NCBI RefSeq assembly: GCF_026210795.1
Contig: NC_089434.1
Coordinates: 5,022,001 to 5,086,000 of the forward strand
DNA length: 64,000 nucleotides
DNA from: Rhizophagus irregularis
Taxonomy: Eukaryota > Glomeromycota > Glomeromycetes > Glomerales > Glomeraceae
Direction: 5' to 3'
Positions 1-12,712 of the stretch are shown here, piece by piece. The translations under genes were made by a program, and so were the position numbers. Position 1 is the first letter of the stretch. Each line of letters opens with the position of its first letter. A model generated the notes under the pieces. It saw only the letters and a program-made list of their open reading frames with translations, had not been told where the DNA came from and did not search any database.

Positions 1-840
1 CGTCATAACAAGAAGTTGATGAACCATTATTTGATGAAGTGAACATTCCCTTTCATTTTCCATTATCAATATAGTATTGTTTAAATGACTTAAATCTCCT
101 CCTTCGGAAGAAGTTCTTGAAGTTTCAGTAGCGTGACTTGTTATATCTGATTCGATCTCTCGTAATATTTCTGCCAATAAATTCCATTTCTGAAGTTTGT
201 ATACCCTGAGGTAATTTTGATGTCGGATATGTCGGATAGGAATTTTTTTAGAGTATTATCTGTAGGATTTGTAGTTGATGTACGAACGAATACACGTCTT
301 TTCGCACCTAAATAAAGTAAACCCCGATAAATTTGTATAAACAGTCAAACGTAAACTTTGTAAAAAATATATCTATGAATATAATTACACTAAAAATCGT
401 ATTTCCAGCATCCAAAGATAACCAAGGAGATTATTGTTGTTGTGATAAAGCAGAAATGGGAGTTTGACTTGTAATAATGGTTTCTAAAAAACTATTAAAT
501 GATACGCAATCATAACTAACCAAGTAACTATAATATTAAAAGTTGATCCAGTTAAACTCAAAAAAAAAAGAACTCCAAAAAAGAAATTAACGAAAAAACT
601 TAATCAAATACATACTTTCTTAGAGTAGTTAAATCATTAACTATCAACTTAGTTTTTGAGCTGACACGATACCAGACAGGTTCTAATTGTTGTTTTATTA
701 ATATATCGAATGATCTAAAAATGAATTTTCTACTGATAAATCATCAACGTTGAATAAATCACAAGCTTTCGGTTAAAATAAAAATACTGGAAATTTTATA
801 ACTGGTTACCCAATTTCCATTCCTTTTTTTGTTTCACTTA
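1..840. other. AT-rich spacer, possible minus-strand coding relic
   Basis: No gene is recognised here. On the minus strand about 50 codons stay open from about 310 down to about 150, with ordinary amino-acid composition, which could be an exon end or relic running in from the left. It matches no family I know. The rest is A/T-rich with homopolymer runs. The similarity to the inverted Helitron copy begins only at about 841. Confidence 0.3.
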
Positions 841-2408
841 AAGATGGTCGATTTGCTCGTCATCGACGATGGCGCTACTTTGCCCTAAATTCATTAATGA
901 AACGCAGAGCATCATCAGAAGGTCGACAAATTTAGAGGAAGGGCAACTCACAGTGGACGATACTAGATTTAATGCAAAACGATACTCACATAGCAAAGTA
1001 TTACGGTATGATGAAGGATTGCGTGATACTATTCAATATTGGATGCGTCGTAGAGCTGAATTAGACAAGGTCTCAGAGAATGATTTTCTTTACATTTAGC
1101 GCAGATATGCATTGGCAAGACTTACATAATCTAATGCATAATGAGAAAATTCTGTAAACACAGAAACAGTCCAGGAAGCTGCCAGGCGCCGACGTAAAGA
1201 TCTCATAAATAATCTCCATATTGCTGCATGGTTCTTTGAAAAGCGATTTAAAGTTTTTTTGTTTGAGAAAGTGTTAATGTTAATTCCTAAATAGGGATTA
1301 GTTGACTGGTGGTATCGATTTGAGTGGCAATTCATGTTCATAGCATTGCCAAGCGAAAAGAAGCACCAGAAATCGATTGGGAAAACATGAAAAATAATGA
1401 TCTTTAGTTACAACAATCAATCCCGACCTGAATGCACCTCCTTCTGATCACCACCCATGCCAAAAGCACTCTGAAGACTTTAATGATAATAATGGTTACC
1501 TTACTTATCTAGAACTAACAACTGCCAGAAATGATCCACTTACAAATACAGGGATGGATGGCAAATGTTGATTTGATACCCATCTTTACCAAGCAGTATG
1601 TTTCGAAGTATGCTAGCGAAGCAGAACCACGGTACTTAGGGTCCTTAGCCTTCTCAGAAGTGTTGGACAAAGCTCTTCGTAATGATAACCCAATGATCCA
1701 GCTGTTAAAGCATTCCAAAAGTTGCTTATTCACACAGTCGGAGAACGTGATTTTTCGGCGCAAGAACTTGTCATCATCTTCAATTACCGCTCTATCATAG
1801 TAGCCGAAATTTTGTTAGTCTAAAACTTAACGAAGAGGCGAATCAACAGCTTCGTGATAGTAATGAAAATGTTCCAAATAATGAGAACAATGGAATTATG
1901 TAAACAGATGCCTTACCTCTACAAAGATATTGTAATAGACCTGCCGAACTTGAGGAACTTTCATTGTTCAAATTGGATCAGCAATATAAAAACATTGTAC
2001 GTATTTAGCCGCGTCCATCTCCCATTCGAAATGGTTCGTTATAGAGACCTTCTTAGCCTCACAGAGAATCACACTCTTTCATGGATTGATTTATATAACC
2101 AACATCTTGTAGAAATCAATGACGACCCTGATGATTTAATTGGACCTGCTGTGGATGATATTCAAGAAGTTGATGGTAACGATTCTAATGAAGAAGACGA
2201 CGACACACCACAGGAAGCGTATGAACTTCGAACTGACTGGATGTTACTGGCTGAAATGATGCCAAATAGACAGACGCGTAGCCTAGATGACTTTAGTGCC
2301 CGTGATATTGATAGAATCACGACCGGGTTAACGAAAGTTTGCTACGATATCATGAAATTGAAGAGGCAGAAAGCTTTATCCAGCAGGCAATTGGTAACAA
2401 CTAAGTAA
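841..2408 (+). pseudogene. Helitron N-terminal/Rep region, broken (copy 1)
   Basis: This is the front half of a Helitron replication initiator-helicase, the protein that nicks DNA and moves the element by rolling circle. The Helitron-like N-terminal segment begins at about 841 (GRFARHRRWRYFALNSLM in a shifted frame). It continues to the HUH region near 1320-1350, where HVH is still readable, and to the tyrosine region YVSKYASKAEPR at about 1590-1625. An acidic linker (DDPDDLIGP, NEEDDDTP) and a TDWM segment follow up to 2408. The reading frame is broken by many stops and frameshifts, so it is a relic. The inverted copy at 54150-55760 preserves some motifs better, which supports the assignment. 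The start is truncated relative to that copy. Confidence 0.85.
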
Positions 2409-3570
2409 CTATAGTTGGAAATAATTCAGCTAGTATCGACTTTAGAACTCTAAGTGGGAAACAAAGGTTAATACGTGAAAGAGTAGAATCCATAGCACCT
2501 TTAAGAATTATTATCATGGGTACTGCTGGAACCGGCAAATCTTACCTTATTTATGCTATTCAGAGCACTATTCATTCGTCACTTTCTGTTCCAATATGCG
2601 GGGCAAACATTGAGAATCTTTGAAGAACTCCAAAGAAAACCAAAATATATAGAATATTTTATAATCGATGAAATGAGTATGGTAGGACGTCGTTTTCTTG
2701 CTATAATTGATTTACTAAGGCTGTGGTAAACATTTCCGGATCACTACAATATTCCCTTTGGTAGCCGATCCATAATTCTTGTTGGTGACTTTGGGCAGCT
2801 TTCCGGCATGTGATGTTCCCGGACTCTCTAGATCATATGGTCGTAGTGCCTATAGTCAACTTCAAGAAATTTATAAACTTGAGGCTATGCAAAGACAACA
2901 GGTAACTCGGATAAACAACAACAATTCAGAAATCTCTCATCACTTACGTGATGGAAGGTCTACACGATCCGACTGGGAATTATTTAATGACGTGAATTCC
3001 AGAAAATATTCCTGAATCAGAGAGAAAAACTTCAGATGCCATCAATGTTCTAACAACATGGGAAGAAGAGGATAAAATAAATTTGAATAAACTTCGATTA
3101 TTAAACCAACCCGTTGCTAAGATTCATGCGGTACATACGGGTGGATCTGAAGCTTCTAAGGTCTGCAGAATGCTGCTGGTCTTATAAATGGGGTAATAGG
3201 GACAATAACAGATATTTTATATAAAGAGAAGCCCGAGTACACCTCTTTACCTGAGTTTAATTTGACAGTATAACGGTCCAACTCTTAGGAATATAGAAGG
3301 GTCTATTGTTCTATAAGACGTATGTGGGAAGATAAAACCGGAAGTTGCTCTCGCTTGCAATTTCCACTTTCTCTTGCGTGGGCCATCACAGCTCATAAAT
3401 TGCAAGGTCTGACTGCAGTAATAGACCTTGGGAACAAGGAATTTGTGGCTGGCTTGTCATTTGTAACAATTTTCCGTGTTCGTTCTCTAGATGATATTCT
3501 TTTCAAACACTTTAGTTTAAACAGACTTGAGCGTAAAAAGGTTGAAAGAGCGGTTAACGAAAGAAACTAG
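2409..3570 (+). pseudogene. Helitron PIF1-type helicase domain, broken (copy 1)
   Basis: This is the superfamily 1 (PIF1/RecD-like) helicase half of the Helitron protein. Walker A GTAGTGKS lies at 2519-2542, and Walker B FIIDEMSMV at 2658-2684. The Q/PP motif after VGDFGQL is frameshifted by about 2 bp compared with the inverted copy. The C-terminal helicase motif SLAWAITAHKLQGLT is at about 3370-3414, followed by the end of the gene at 3568-3570. A 9-bp deletion after KLQGLT removes LSK, which the second copy retains. About 200 bp between the Walker motifs are missing. It is non-functional as read. The second copy (52993-54150, minus) is the best comparison. Confidence 0.9.
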
Positions 3571-3739
3571 ATTAAGTGGAATACAACGATTTAAATTTTT
3601 CTCGTTTTTTTAATAACCAAATTTTTATTTTTGGCTTTTTCGTTGAAAAAAGATTATCAGAATATCTGTGTTACCTGTGTTACAAAAAAAAAGGCTTTTT
3701 CTTATGGATAATACAAATAATTAAAGGTGATTCAAACGT

Positions 3740-4580
3740 TTTATAGCAGATTATAGCAGATTTATTCTTTATTCATATTTTTTTTTTGTTAATATTTGCT
3801 TCTTCTAAAGATCTTATACAAGTTCGACAAAATTCATATCAAGCATAGTAATTTAAACTCTGATAATATCATAATGGGTATAAATTTATTTCGAAAAAAA
3901 AAGAGTTTAAAATAAAAAAATATACAAGCAAAATTAAAAAAAAAAACATTTTCATCTTTAGAAAAAAAAATCGAGGAGGAAGATGAAGAAAATCAGAGGG
4001 AAAGAAATCAGAAAATACAATTAAAAGAAGATATAATGCGTGTCATCACTGTCAAATAGGCTATCTAAACGTAAAAGAAGCTCATCTTATGAGATGGCGA
4101 AGATGAAATCTCAACGTAAAAAGAGTTCACCCAAATCGACACTGAAACATCTCTGCTTACAAATCTTAATAAAAGAAAGGAATGGTTTCTATAATAATAA
4201 AATAATAAAAAATAAATACACCAAGATTCGTACTTACAAATCTTGGCCGTTTGGGTAAGTTGAGATTTAATATTTGCAACTCATAAGATGAGATTCTTTT
4301 ACGCCTAGATAGCCTATTTGATGCCTAACAAAAGAAAAAGAAGTCATTGTTCTTTTAGTAAATAATCTTTTATCAAATTACCATGAGATGACATTTTAAA
4401 AGAAGTCATTGATAGTAAATAATTTTACCTTGAAGGACCGTAAGATTTTATAGGCGCGCGTTCCGCCCGCCAACATTAAATCTTTTTTTAATTGTGCCTT
4501 CCGGTTTCTTTCTCTCTGATTTTCTCCCGCTTCCTCTTCCCGATTTTTTTTTTTCAAGAGGACGCGGTGAACATGGTATC
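3740..4580. mobile_element. Fold-back (long inverted repeat) element, copy 1
   Basis: Two arms are inverted copies of each other. The left arm (about 3960-4150) contains AATAGGCTATCTAAACGTAA and CTCATCTTATGAGAT. The right arm (about 4215-4570) contains the reverse complement around CGCCTAGATAGCCTATTTGA, and further out a copy of the stretch that reads ATCGAGGAGGAAGATGAAGA on the left. The 72-aa open frame at 4040-4258 lies inside and is best seen as a shadow. The same structure recurs in inverted orientation at about 50930-51870, downstream of the second Helitron copy, and a diverged single arm is at about 29355-29450. It may be a non-autonomous element or a palindromic 3' tail of the Helitron. 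No target duplication was identified. Confidence 0.6.
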
Positions 4581-5180
4581 TTCACAATAATATAATTCAA
4601 CCGTCCATAGAACATAAAATATTAGGTACACATAATAAGTATATTAAAAGAAACTTGAGAAAAAAAGATTTAACACAATTTTCTTATTATCATCTGCATT
4701 TTTTTTTAATTTGCAGTAGTGAATTTTTATTTGATTATTGTATAATTATAAGTTTAATTTTGCCTTCTTGGCCAATTTCAATTAAGGCATTCGTTATCTT
4801 CTCATATCTAAAGAGATATAAGTCTTATAAATAATATAATAAGTAAAATTATTTATGTTGTCGAAACTATTAGAAGTATTTAGGTACAGTTACTGTGAAT
4901 GATATTAGTCTTTCATTACCAGAAGAACTTGCGGCAAAATTAAAATTGCAATCGATATAAAAAATTTGAACAGTACACACGACTAACCTAGAATTTTCAG
5001 ACATGTGATTAAAGTTTTATTTTTTATTATCGAAAAAGAAAAGAAAAATTGATATGACTCATATGAGAAAAATGAAAATACTAAATTCAATAAATAGAAT
5101 GTATAAAGTTCTAATATCATTTATTCTAATAAATCTAATAAAACTAATAAAATATATAGGTTAATGAAAAATAGAAGTTA
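4581..5180. other. AT-rich spacer with a possible short terminal exon
   Basis: Mostly A/T-rich and without a gene. A short coding-looking stretch at about 4888-4959 (VNDISLSLPEELAAKLKLQS followed by a stop) sits just after TATTTAG, a plausible splice acceptor, and could be the end of a lost gene. It is too short to assign. Confidence 0.2.
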
Positions 5181-5184
5181 CTAT

Positions 5185-5450
5185 TTGCTCGATCGGATTC
5201 AAATCAGGTGATTGAACTGGCCATTCAATGCCATTTTCTTCACATTTTATAAAGGATAAGGTATTACAAAAATGTAATTGTGCACAGAAGATCATTCCAG
5301 GAACAATTAATTATTGCCTTAGGGTCATTATCTTGTTGACATTTAAATCAATCTTTTCTAAAATGTAGTTTGCTATAAAAGAAGTTAAATAACTTTTGTT
5401 ATAAGTCTTTGATGTTCAACAATGAATTACTGTAGATAAATGATTCTTTT
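5185..5450 (-). pseudogene. Tc1/mariner transposase relic (catalytic core end)
   Basis: On the minus strand the block WPVQSPDLNPIEQ (about 5186-5225) is the hallmark of Tc1/mariner transposases and holds the third catalytic acidic residue. About 45 codons earlier, QQDNDPK (5318-5338) holds the second catalytic D. The intervening sequence is in other frames, so the gene is broken. No upstream DNA-binding part and no terminal inverted repeats were recognised. This is an old DNA transposon fragment. Confidence 0.8.
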
Positions 5451-5639
5451 TTATATGATATTCATCTTTTTTTATTTTCGAACCGCTCTTTGAGATAATT
5501 TTTGTGTTTCTTGACATTTCTTTTCCATTTCCATCTCGATCTTTAAAATAAAGTTCGACGATAATAAGCACAATAAGGAATCATATCTTCAATGGAAATA
5601 GAATTCATCCCATATGATACGGATATATCAAACCGTATC

Positions 5640-6350
5640 ATTTGTAATTACAAATAACGAATGCCGCCATTTGTAATTACCGTTGTTGTGATAGAATCAA
5701 TCATCAACAACAGTTCTATCAAATGATATCATATCGAATGCCTTCATTTGTAATTACCGTTGTTGTAAGAGTACAACAACAATACCCTCATTTATAACCG
5801 TTGTTGTGAGTGTACAACGGTCAAGTGGTATATAATCAATCATCAACAACAGTTCTATCAAATGATGAGAGTCAGAATGTGCCCTCATTTGTAATTACCG
5901 TTGTTATGAGAGTACAACAACGATTCCATCATTTACAACCATTGTTGACTTTTTGTGAAGTACAACAACGATTCCATCATTTACAACCATTGTTGACTTG
6001 TTGTGAAGTACAACAACGATTCCATCATTTACAACCATTGTTGACTTGTTGTGAAAGTACAACAACGATTCCATCATTTACAACCATTGTTGACTTGTTG
6101 TGAAAGCACAACAACGATTCCATCATTTACAACCGTTGTTGTGAGAGTACAGGACTTAAATGAAGTTCTTCATCATCTAGTTTTAATCTTTCAAACAATG
6201 ATTTTAATTCATCGTCTTCTAATATCCACATTGTTGATGAAAAGTCCTGTGGTTTCAACCAATGGAAATCGTATCGAATACCATCATTTGTAATTACTGT
6301 AAACATTATGTGATATATAATGTACATCATCACATGATATTCCATGTATA
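5640..6350. repeat. Minisatellite, 48-49 bp units, in a palindrome-rich block
   Basis: From 5912 to 6150 the unit GTACAACAACGATTCCATCA (first 20 bases of 48-49) repeats about five times, with starts at 5912, 5960, 6008, 6057 and 6106. Each unit is itself partly palindromic (CAACAACG ... CATTGTTG). Diverged versions flank the array from about 5640 and to about 6350 (CATTTGTAATTACCGTTGTT). The open frames across it (5810-6345, both strands) are by-products of the repeat and not genes. Confidence 0.85.
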
Positions 6351-8110
6351 CCCGCCAATTAGTGTGGCAGAAGCTTAAAATCCGACAAAAAGGATGTGTG
6401 ATAAAATAATAGCTAAAATTTAATTAAAAAAAAAAATTAGCATGGAACGGTCTAACTGAAAGTGATTGTTGTTCATAACAGGATTAATAAATATATACCC
6501 TATATCAAAAAGTAAGTGTATATTTGTATATTACAATTTTATTTTTAATCCTGTAATCATAAAAAAATACGTTAGTTGAAATCAAAATTGGTTATAATCA
6601 ACATAACTTTATCTATTTTCTTACCAGGAAAAACTTGTAAAAAAAAGTATTTGGAAAGATTAAAAAATGTGTGTAATGTGTATTAATTTAAATAAGTTGA
6701 TAGAAAAATATAGTATAGATTTTTAGTATATGTTCAGATTCTTGTAATGGCTGGTATGAAAACCAACCTGTTTATATAACAAATAAATTGACCGTAATGA
6801 TAAAATGATAAGCCATTTTTAGAATTTCTTTTGTGAAAGGGGCTTGTCGTAAATGGGCTTGTGTGAAGTTTTTATTTGCTAAATATGGAAATAGGAATAG
6901 GAATTCCGGTATTAACGACTGCAGGACTTTACATTGACAAATAAAAAAAAAATGTACATGAAAATCAAAACCGGTGTCTATCTTTTTTATTTTAAAAAAG
7001 AATTCCTTTAAAATTTTAAGTAAATTTACTAGAACGAGTTATGGTCACATGTAAAATCTATACTCGTCTTTAAACTTGATTGAATTCAATTCTTTAAAAT
7101 TTAGAAAGTATTTATTAAATCCTACCATGCCCCAAAACGTCATATTTTTGGGAACAATAACAATTTTTGTAGTCACATGACTATGATTAGTGCAGTTGGT
7201 ATCATATATCACAGCTTATCAGCTATAGGCATTTATTGAATAGCTATATTTATTCTTTTACTATCGTGTCACTAAACATGCTAGAATTTTTTGTCTACCG
7301 ACGAATATATTGCTATTATTTTTATTTATGTATGATGTTATGAACAAAAATTATAATTTTAAATATTTATTTTTTGTATGACGACAAATACACGATAATA
7401 TTATTTTTAGATTGATAGCTATAATACTTATGATGGAATATTAGAACGGGTCAACGGGATTTTAAGCCTTTTTTTTGTATAAATTAGAAGTAATCCTTTT
7501 TATTATCAGAGGAATCGAAGAAATGCTTGTGAAGTTTTGATTGTGTTGATAAAAAGCCAAATTTTTTTTTGGTAGAACAACGGTATTAAATAATAATCCC
7601 CCAAGAAGCTCCAAAAACGTATAAATTAATTTTCGTTTAAATTACACTTTATCTACCTACTTATCTTGGAAACAATCACAATAATAAAAGGAAGTTAGTC
7701 CAACAACCGGTAGTACATTGACATCAGCTAAAATAAACCGGATAAAATTAACGTTTGCGATCCTATTGGCTGACGATCACGTAAGCACGTGAGTGGACCC
7801 GTGACCACAAATTTCATTGCTTCGTCAATGAGTTTCCTGCGAATTGCCCAATTCCTTGGATTGTCCCAACTGGCCAAAATCCGGACCTTCTTACTTCCAA
7901 TTTAATATCTGTTGAAGCGTTCTCTTAACCCTGCTTATAATATGGTACAAAATTTTTAAGTTATAGATCCTATTTGTTCATCTTGAGATCTTAAACTTAC
8001 TATCTGGAAATTTGTAAAGTATCGGCAGGTCCGCTTTTATCGGACGTGTTTTTTTGTGGCAGAATCATTGGAGTATGAATTTGAAAAAGCCTTATTTAAA
8101 GATATTCTAA
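6351..8110. other. AT-rich spacer without recognised gene
   Basis: I find no supported gene. At 7760-7860 there is a less A/T-rich patch with ATTGGCTGACGATCACGT (an inverted CCAAT box next to a CACGTG-like core). It could be promoter sequence of the broken gene relic that follows, but no start codon can be tied to it. Confidence 0.3.
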
Positions 8111-8119
8111 ATTACGCGA

Positions 8120-9160
8120 AAATTTAAATGTCTTTCGAACGAATTAAAGATACAACAGGCAGCCTGAACCAGCAAATCGGATCCGTATGTAGAGAGACGA
8201 AATTCTAAAGCAAAGGTGACTCGGGAGTCGGGACGAAACTTCGATGGCAACTAGTGGTTCTAAATTCTGGTTCTGAGGCAATCGGCTTCATGAATTTTTC
8301 TTCGAATGGATTTTCTGGTATAGCTACCGATTCTAATCCATTCTCGATATAGGGACACTTATGACTCGTCTGATATAATAGTAGATCAACCTGAATCAAG
8401 TGGAATTTGTGATTTATATGTGGACTTGAAAAAGCTCGATCTCGTCAAACGCCTCAGAAATTTGTAATCAAAATCTCGAAGATTTGGAAAGGCGGATTAA
8501 CAAATGAGATAAATTTAAGAGCAAGGAACGGATGGCTACATTGTCAATTGCTAGTTTTCCCGGAATTAGGAAGACATCGTTTGTGATGATAAAGCTTCAA
8601 GTATAAATGAGAGAATAAGGAACACATATCTTAATGGATAAAATCGATAGTATACCTGCTTGTGATAAGAGTGTCGTTTAATTAATTAAATTGGTCAGTA
8701 CCAATCGTTTTCTGCAATGACATCGATCCAAAACTCAAGCGTTAGGGTCCAATTGCCTATGAAGTGAAGTTCAACAAAACTTCGATCAGATCAAGAATTA
8801 TGAAAATCATATAAGGGAGGATTTAAAAGGATGTGAATGAAGCCGTAAGAGAAGTCAATCCGATATTTGTCAAGTTTTGAACTTTTTACCCATATCAACC
8901 ATGGTAGTATAAACTTTGATGTCCTAGAAAAACTTGCATTTCCAGCATCTTTTGTAAAAGCTGCTGATGCAGCGTCTTACGGTGATATAGTTGATAATGA
9001 ATCCTTGAGAATGGATTTCGCCTGCTGGTTATACAGTAATAAGTATTCACGTCAATGGGAAGGAATCCAATGCCGCACGATAACTTAAATTTCAAAGCGG
9101 AGTTCAAGAAGTCATAATCCTATTAAGCTATTATTAGCCTTTGATTGACCAAAAATCTGA
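8120..9160 (+). pseudogene. Degraded gene relic, unrecognised
   Basis: Base composition rises to more balanced GC, and coding-looking segments appear in changing frames. Examples are VDQPESSGICDLYVDLKKLD at about 8380-8440 and NFDVLEKLAFPASFVKAADA at about 8903-8965. The longest open frame is 8867-9088. Stops and frame changes separate them, so this is a broken gene or exons of one. I do not recognise the family. Because a kinesin-like relic follows at 10150-11175 on the same strand, it could be the upstream part of the same locus, but nothing in the sequence proves that. Confidence 0.4.
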
Positions 9161-10147
9161 AGACGTGAATGATACCATTTAACAATCGAATCAATGACAA
9201 AACGAATTCGTAATGGGATGTCATATATTAGATTATAAATAAAAGAAACAAAAAAATTACTTATTGATTACACATAAATTATGGATCTATACACGGCAAC
9301 CAAAGACCAATTCTGGAATTCAAAGACGAAAATCTTGCAAAGGATCGCCTCTTTAGTAGGTCGAGAAGGTAACTGAGGAAAAATTGCGGCGGGTATAGTG
9401 TAGTGGAAGTGAGGAAGATGACCGCAATTTCATTTAGATTTTTTCAATTAAAAAGACAATTTTTTTCCTTTTTACACCAATAAACTTTTACTATATTCCA
9501 ATAATTGATGATGAATTATTGACAATTAGTTCAACCGTTGGGACAAACAACTGGAATGACAAATGAATATTCGAGTTTAACAAAAAAAAAAAGGATTCAA
9601 ATTGGAAGAATAGGAATGTCAAATGGACAACATAACGATCAACTTTGTCACATAATAAGACAATACTCTTCGTGAATAGTCAAAATGATGAAATTAGCTG
9701 TCTAACGGTACTGGCTTAAATTCCTGTTGAGTGTTGACTCTTTACTTCACGCGATATATATGAACGGGCAGCGATTTCGGTACAGAAGAATAACATTGAA
9801 CTATTGGACGACTTACTCCCTCTATTATTAAATGAGATTGACAGGCAGAATAAGCTGATATGTTTGAGTGCTTATGGGTATTATTGCATTTATCGGTATA
9901 CAGTATGTCAATATTGTAGTAGATATTCTTGTATATACTCATCTGTTGGAATGTCTTTCTCCGTGTATCTTGATTCTTGAAAATCCATTGAAGGATTACA
10001 CGGACACACTTATTTGGGAGGAATTTTGTGAGCAACAAGGATCATTTTCTACCTCAGTTATAGTTTTAGTGTATATGCATTTTTCCTGCTCTCTTTTTGA
10101 TCCTACTACCAATTCTAATATTAGCAGAAAATTACAGTGTACATAAA
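9161..10147. other. Spacer with a tRNA-like 5' fragment
   Basis: No gene is supported; the open frames at 9742-10146 lack recognisable features. At about 9388-9406 the string GCGGGTATAGTGTAGTGG resembles the acceptor/D-arm start (A box) of a eukaryotic tRNA-Gly. No anticodon arm or T arm follows, so it is at most a fragment or the head of a tRNA-derived SINE. Confidence 0.3.
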
Positions 10148-11175
10148 AATTGGCCGAGATTCATCACAAAACTGCTGAATGCAAAGAACATAACGGAGCA
10201 ATAAAGGTCAAATTCTTAGAATTATATGATGAATTAACACAAGTCAAACACGACCACGAGAATATTGAACGAAAGAAATAATTTATTGTATTTAAAAAAT
10301 TTTCCATAAGATCTATTATATATATAATCCAGCAGTCCTATACCTGAAAAGCTTTAAAATGCCTAATGAATAGCCCAACGTAATAAATAGAGAAAACATT
10401 AGAATTCAGATAAGATGAACCCCAATTAAATATGAGAAAATCATGATAACTTGAATGTGGAAGAAACTATTCGAAAGGATTGTACAGTCGGCTCTTAGAT
10501 CTTAATGCGGAAGATATTATTAATGCTACAAAATACTCATCGTCTTCGCGGTCTTCGCAGCCTTCATTTCAGAAATCAAACGGGGACTAAAACAATTCGT
10601 AAAGCATGCAATAGCTTTACAATGCTTTCCCCCGACTTCAAAAGGGCCTACCCGAAGTAAGTGATGATGTCCGCACTCGTTTTCATCAAACGCTCTATTA
10701 CAAGGATCTGTATTTTAAACTTTCCATAGCGATAGATTGACTTAACATTCAAGTTTAATTCATTATATTCAAGAATTCTTGACTGAACATCAAATGTGAT
10801 AAAAAGAAAGAGATCAAATCGAACCGACTAACTTTGGGAGTATTTTGATGAAAGCGTACTTTTCAAGTTTCCACCGAGAGATTAGGACTTTGGCAAGCGC
10901 GAGTCAAGACGTCAACATACGAATGTGATCATATTCGATGAAAGTTTGGATCAAAAAGAAATTTATGCAATCAGCTATCGGTTGATACAATGTTTATATA
11001 TTTTGCATACGGACAAACGAGGTTCGGAAAAGCTTACGTGATGTGAACAGTCCAGAGAAGAAAGGAATCATTCTCAGGCCATTGATGAAGTTTTTGCAAA
11101 AACTTAGAGGTTCACGTTCAATATATTGAAATTTATAACGAGATAACTAATTCAAAACTTATAGATTAAGACATG
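10148..11175 (+). pseudogene. Kinesin motor-domain relic (kinesin-14-like)
   Basis: Kinesins are microtubule motors. At 11002-11043 the sequence reads FAYGQTRFGKAYVM, a decayed form of the kinesin P-loop FAYGQTGSGKTYTM. It is preceded by FDESLDQKEIYAISYRLIQC, which fits the segment before the P-loop. Downstream, GII-RAIDEVF in mixed frames (about 11066-11100) and VHVQYIEIYNE (about 11112-11141) match the conserved motor order. A Lys/Glu-rich coiled-coil-like stretch (LELYDELTQVKHDHENIERK, about 10220-10280) lies upstream, as expected for a C-terminal-motor kinesin-14. Key P-loop residues are altered and the frame is broken repeatedly, so it is a pseudogene. The subfamily is tentative. Confidence 0.6.
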
Positions 11176-11770
11176 ACATTTAAAGATCACGAAACATCAT
11201 ACAGGGACCACAAGAAATTATATAAGAGCAAGGATTTATACAAAACTGTACAATGAAACCATCGCACGACAATCATGGAGAATATGTAAATAATTTTTAT
11301 TCGCTTTATTCCATTAGAAATATATATAGATTTATTTTTATTTTTATTACATATAAAAGTTAACCCAAGTTACTAGCAAACTTATTAAAAAACCTTATCT
11401 TTAATAAACTATTTTATAGACTTTCTTTTCTTTTTTTTAGTTATTTTGAATATCTCTAAATTTAAAATTTTTCATTACCATTCAGTTATTAGCAATATGC
11501 ATTAATTGAGCTTGATCTAACTGAAATTTTGATATACTACAAGTTTTAATCCTTTTAACTTCCTATTTCTATTAAGTCAAGAATTATATTAATTTGAATT
11601 AAAATTAATAAAATTAATGAATTCTTTTCTCCATTTCGAAAAAAAATCATTTAAAAAAAAGAAAAAAGAGTAAAATGGATTTAATTGTTAAAAATCATAA
11701 ATTATACAAACACGTTATCATAAAACTGAATAGTGAATAAATATTGATTTGATGTATTACTCATTAAACC
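11176..11770. other. AT-rich spacer
   Basis: I see no gene or structured repeat here beyond A/T-rich low-complexity sequence. Confidence 0.5.
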
Positions 11771-12175
11771 AAAATACTCAAAATATCTTTCTTCACTACC
11801 GTCATCACATTCAATTACAGCTTCTATTGCTCCTGATATAATGATAACTTGAATTCTCCCATCCTACATGTACTTGCTATACTTGCTCTTAGTGGTCGAC
11901 GCTGTGATTACATCCGGAGTAGATTTCTTGATTCTCCCCTAACGAACTCTTCCAATAATTCCACTTAAAAGCTTTTATTTGGTTACTCCTTTTATTTTGC
12001 ACATAATAAGCCCTAATATGATCTAAAATTTTATCATAAATATTTTTAAAAGTTCTAGTCCTGAAATAGACTTTATGTTCGACCACCAAGTACAAACATC
12101 CATCGACCCATCACCAGCCGCCAAAATTCAATTTCGTCATCAAATATTATGTTCAACCCTTTAAATCATGATCTA
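11771..12175 (-). pseudogene. Minus-strand gene relic, unrecognised
   Basis: On the minus strand a 68-codon open frame (12095-11889) begins YLVVEHKVYFRTRTFKNIYD and is coding-like. It is flanked by IIFDDEIEFWRLV (about 12155-12115) in another frame and by ISGAIEAVIECDDGSEERYF (about 11840-11780). The pieces are in different frames with stops between, so the gene is broken or has undetected introns. I do not recognise the family. Confidence 0.35.
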
Positions 12176-12712
12176 GTTCCCTCTTGTACTCCGTGTAAAT
12201 TTACGAGCAGCGATTCCAACTATTTTTGTCTTCATTTCTAATTGTCATTCTCTTCTGGATGTTATGAAACTATAATTGAAAAAACAACGTCCGGTGTCCA
12301 AATGTCATTTCTCACGAAGTCGAACTATATTAGTTTTCACTCGTTCAATTTCTAAAAAAGAAAATTAACCATCTTTTCACGGGATTTATTTAATAGAAGT
12401 TTAATGAGCCCCTGATGTTGACTGATTTCCAATCGCGTATTACGTATCTTGTTGCACATGACATTAAAATAAGTATTTAACTACTTCCTCTACTTCCCTT
12501 GTATTTCTTGTATTTCCTTTCAAGTTACTTGCTCGTTGCTTTTCTCGTTTGGATTCACTTACCAGGTATAATTTATTATAATTTATAAGCGGTTAACATA
12601 AAAAGATTTATTCTAGTTAGTTAAGTTTAGGTCAGCTATTTAAACGAAATCAAACTTTTTTATCCATTCAGTTTTTTAAATCAAACCCCCGAAAAGAAGT
12701 TTGTCAACAAAA

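Noticed and set aside
6010-6130. CRISPR-like array
   Set aside because: The units are contiguous tandem copies without unique spacers, in a eukaryotic context.
5810-6345. Open frames with repeated QQRFHHLQPLLT
   Set aside because: Product of the 48-bp minisatellite (a multiple of 3); open on both strands, no start context or domain.
9388-9410. tRNA-Gly-like start GCGGGTATAGTGTAGTGG
   Set aside because: Only the acceptor/D-arm part matches. No anticodon loop, T arm with GGTTCGA, or closing acceptor strand follows, so I do not call a tRNA.
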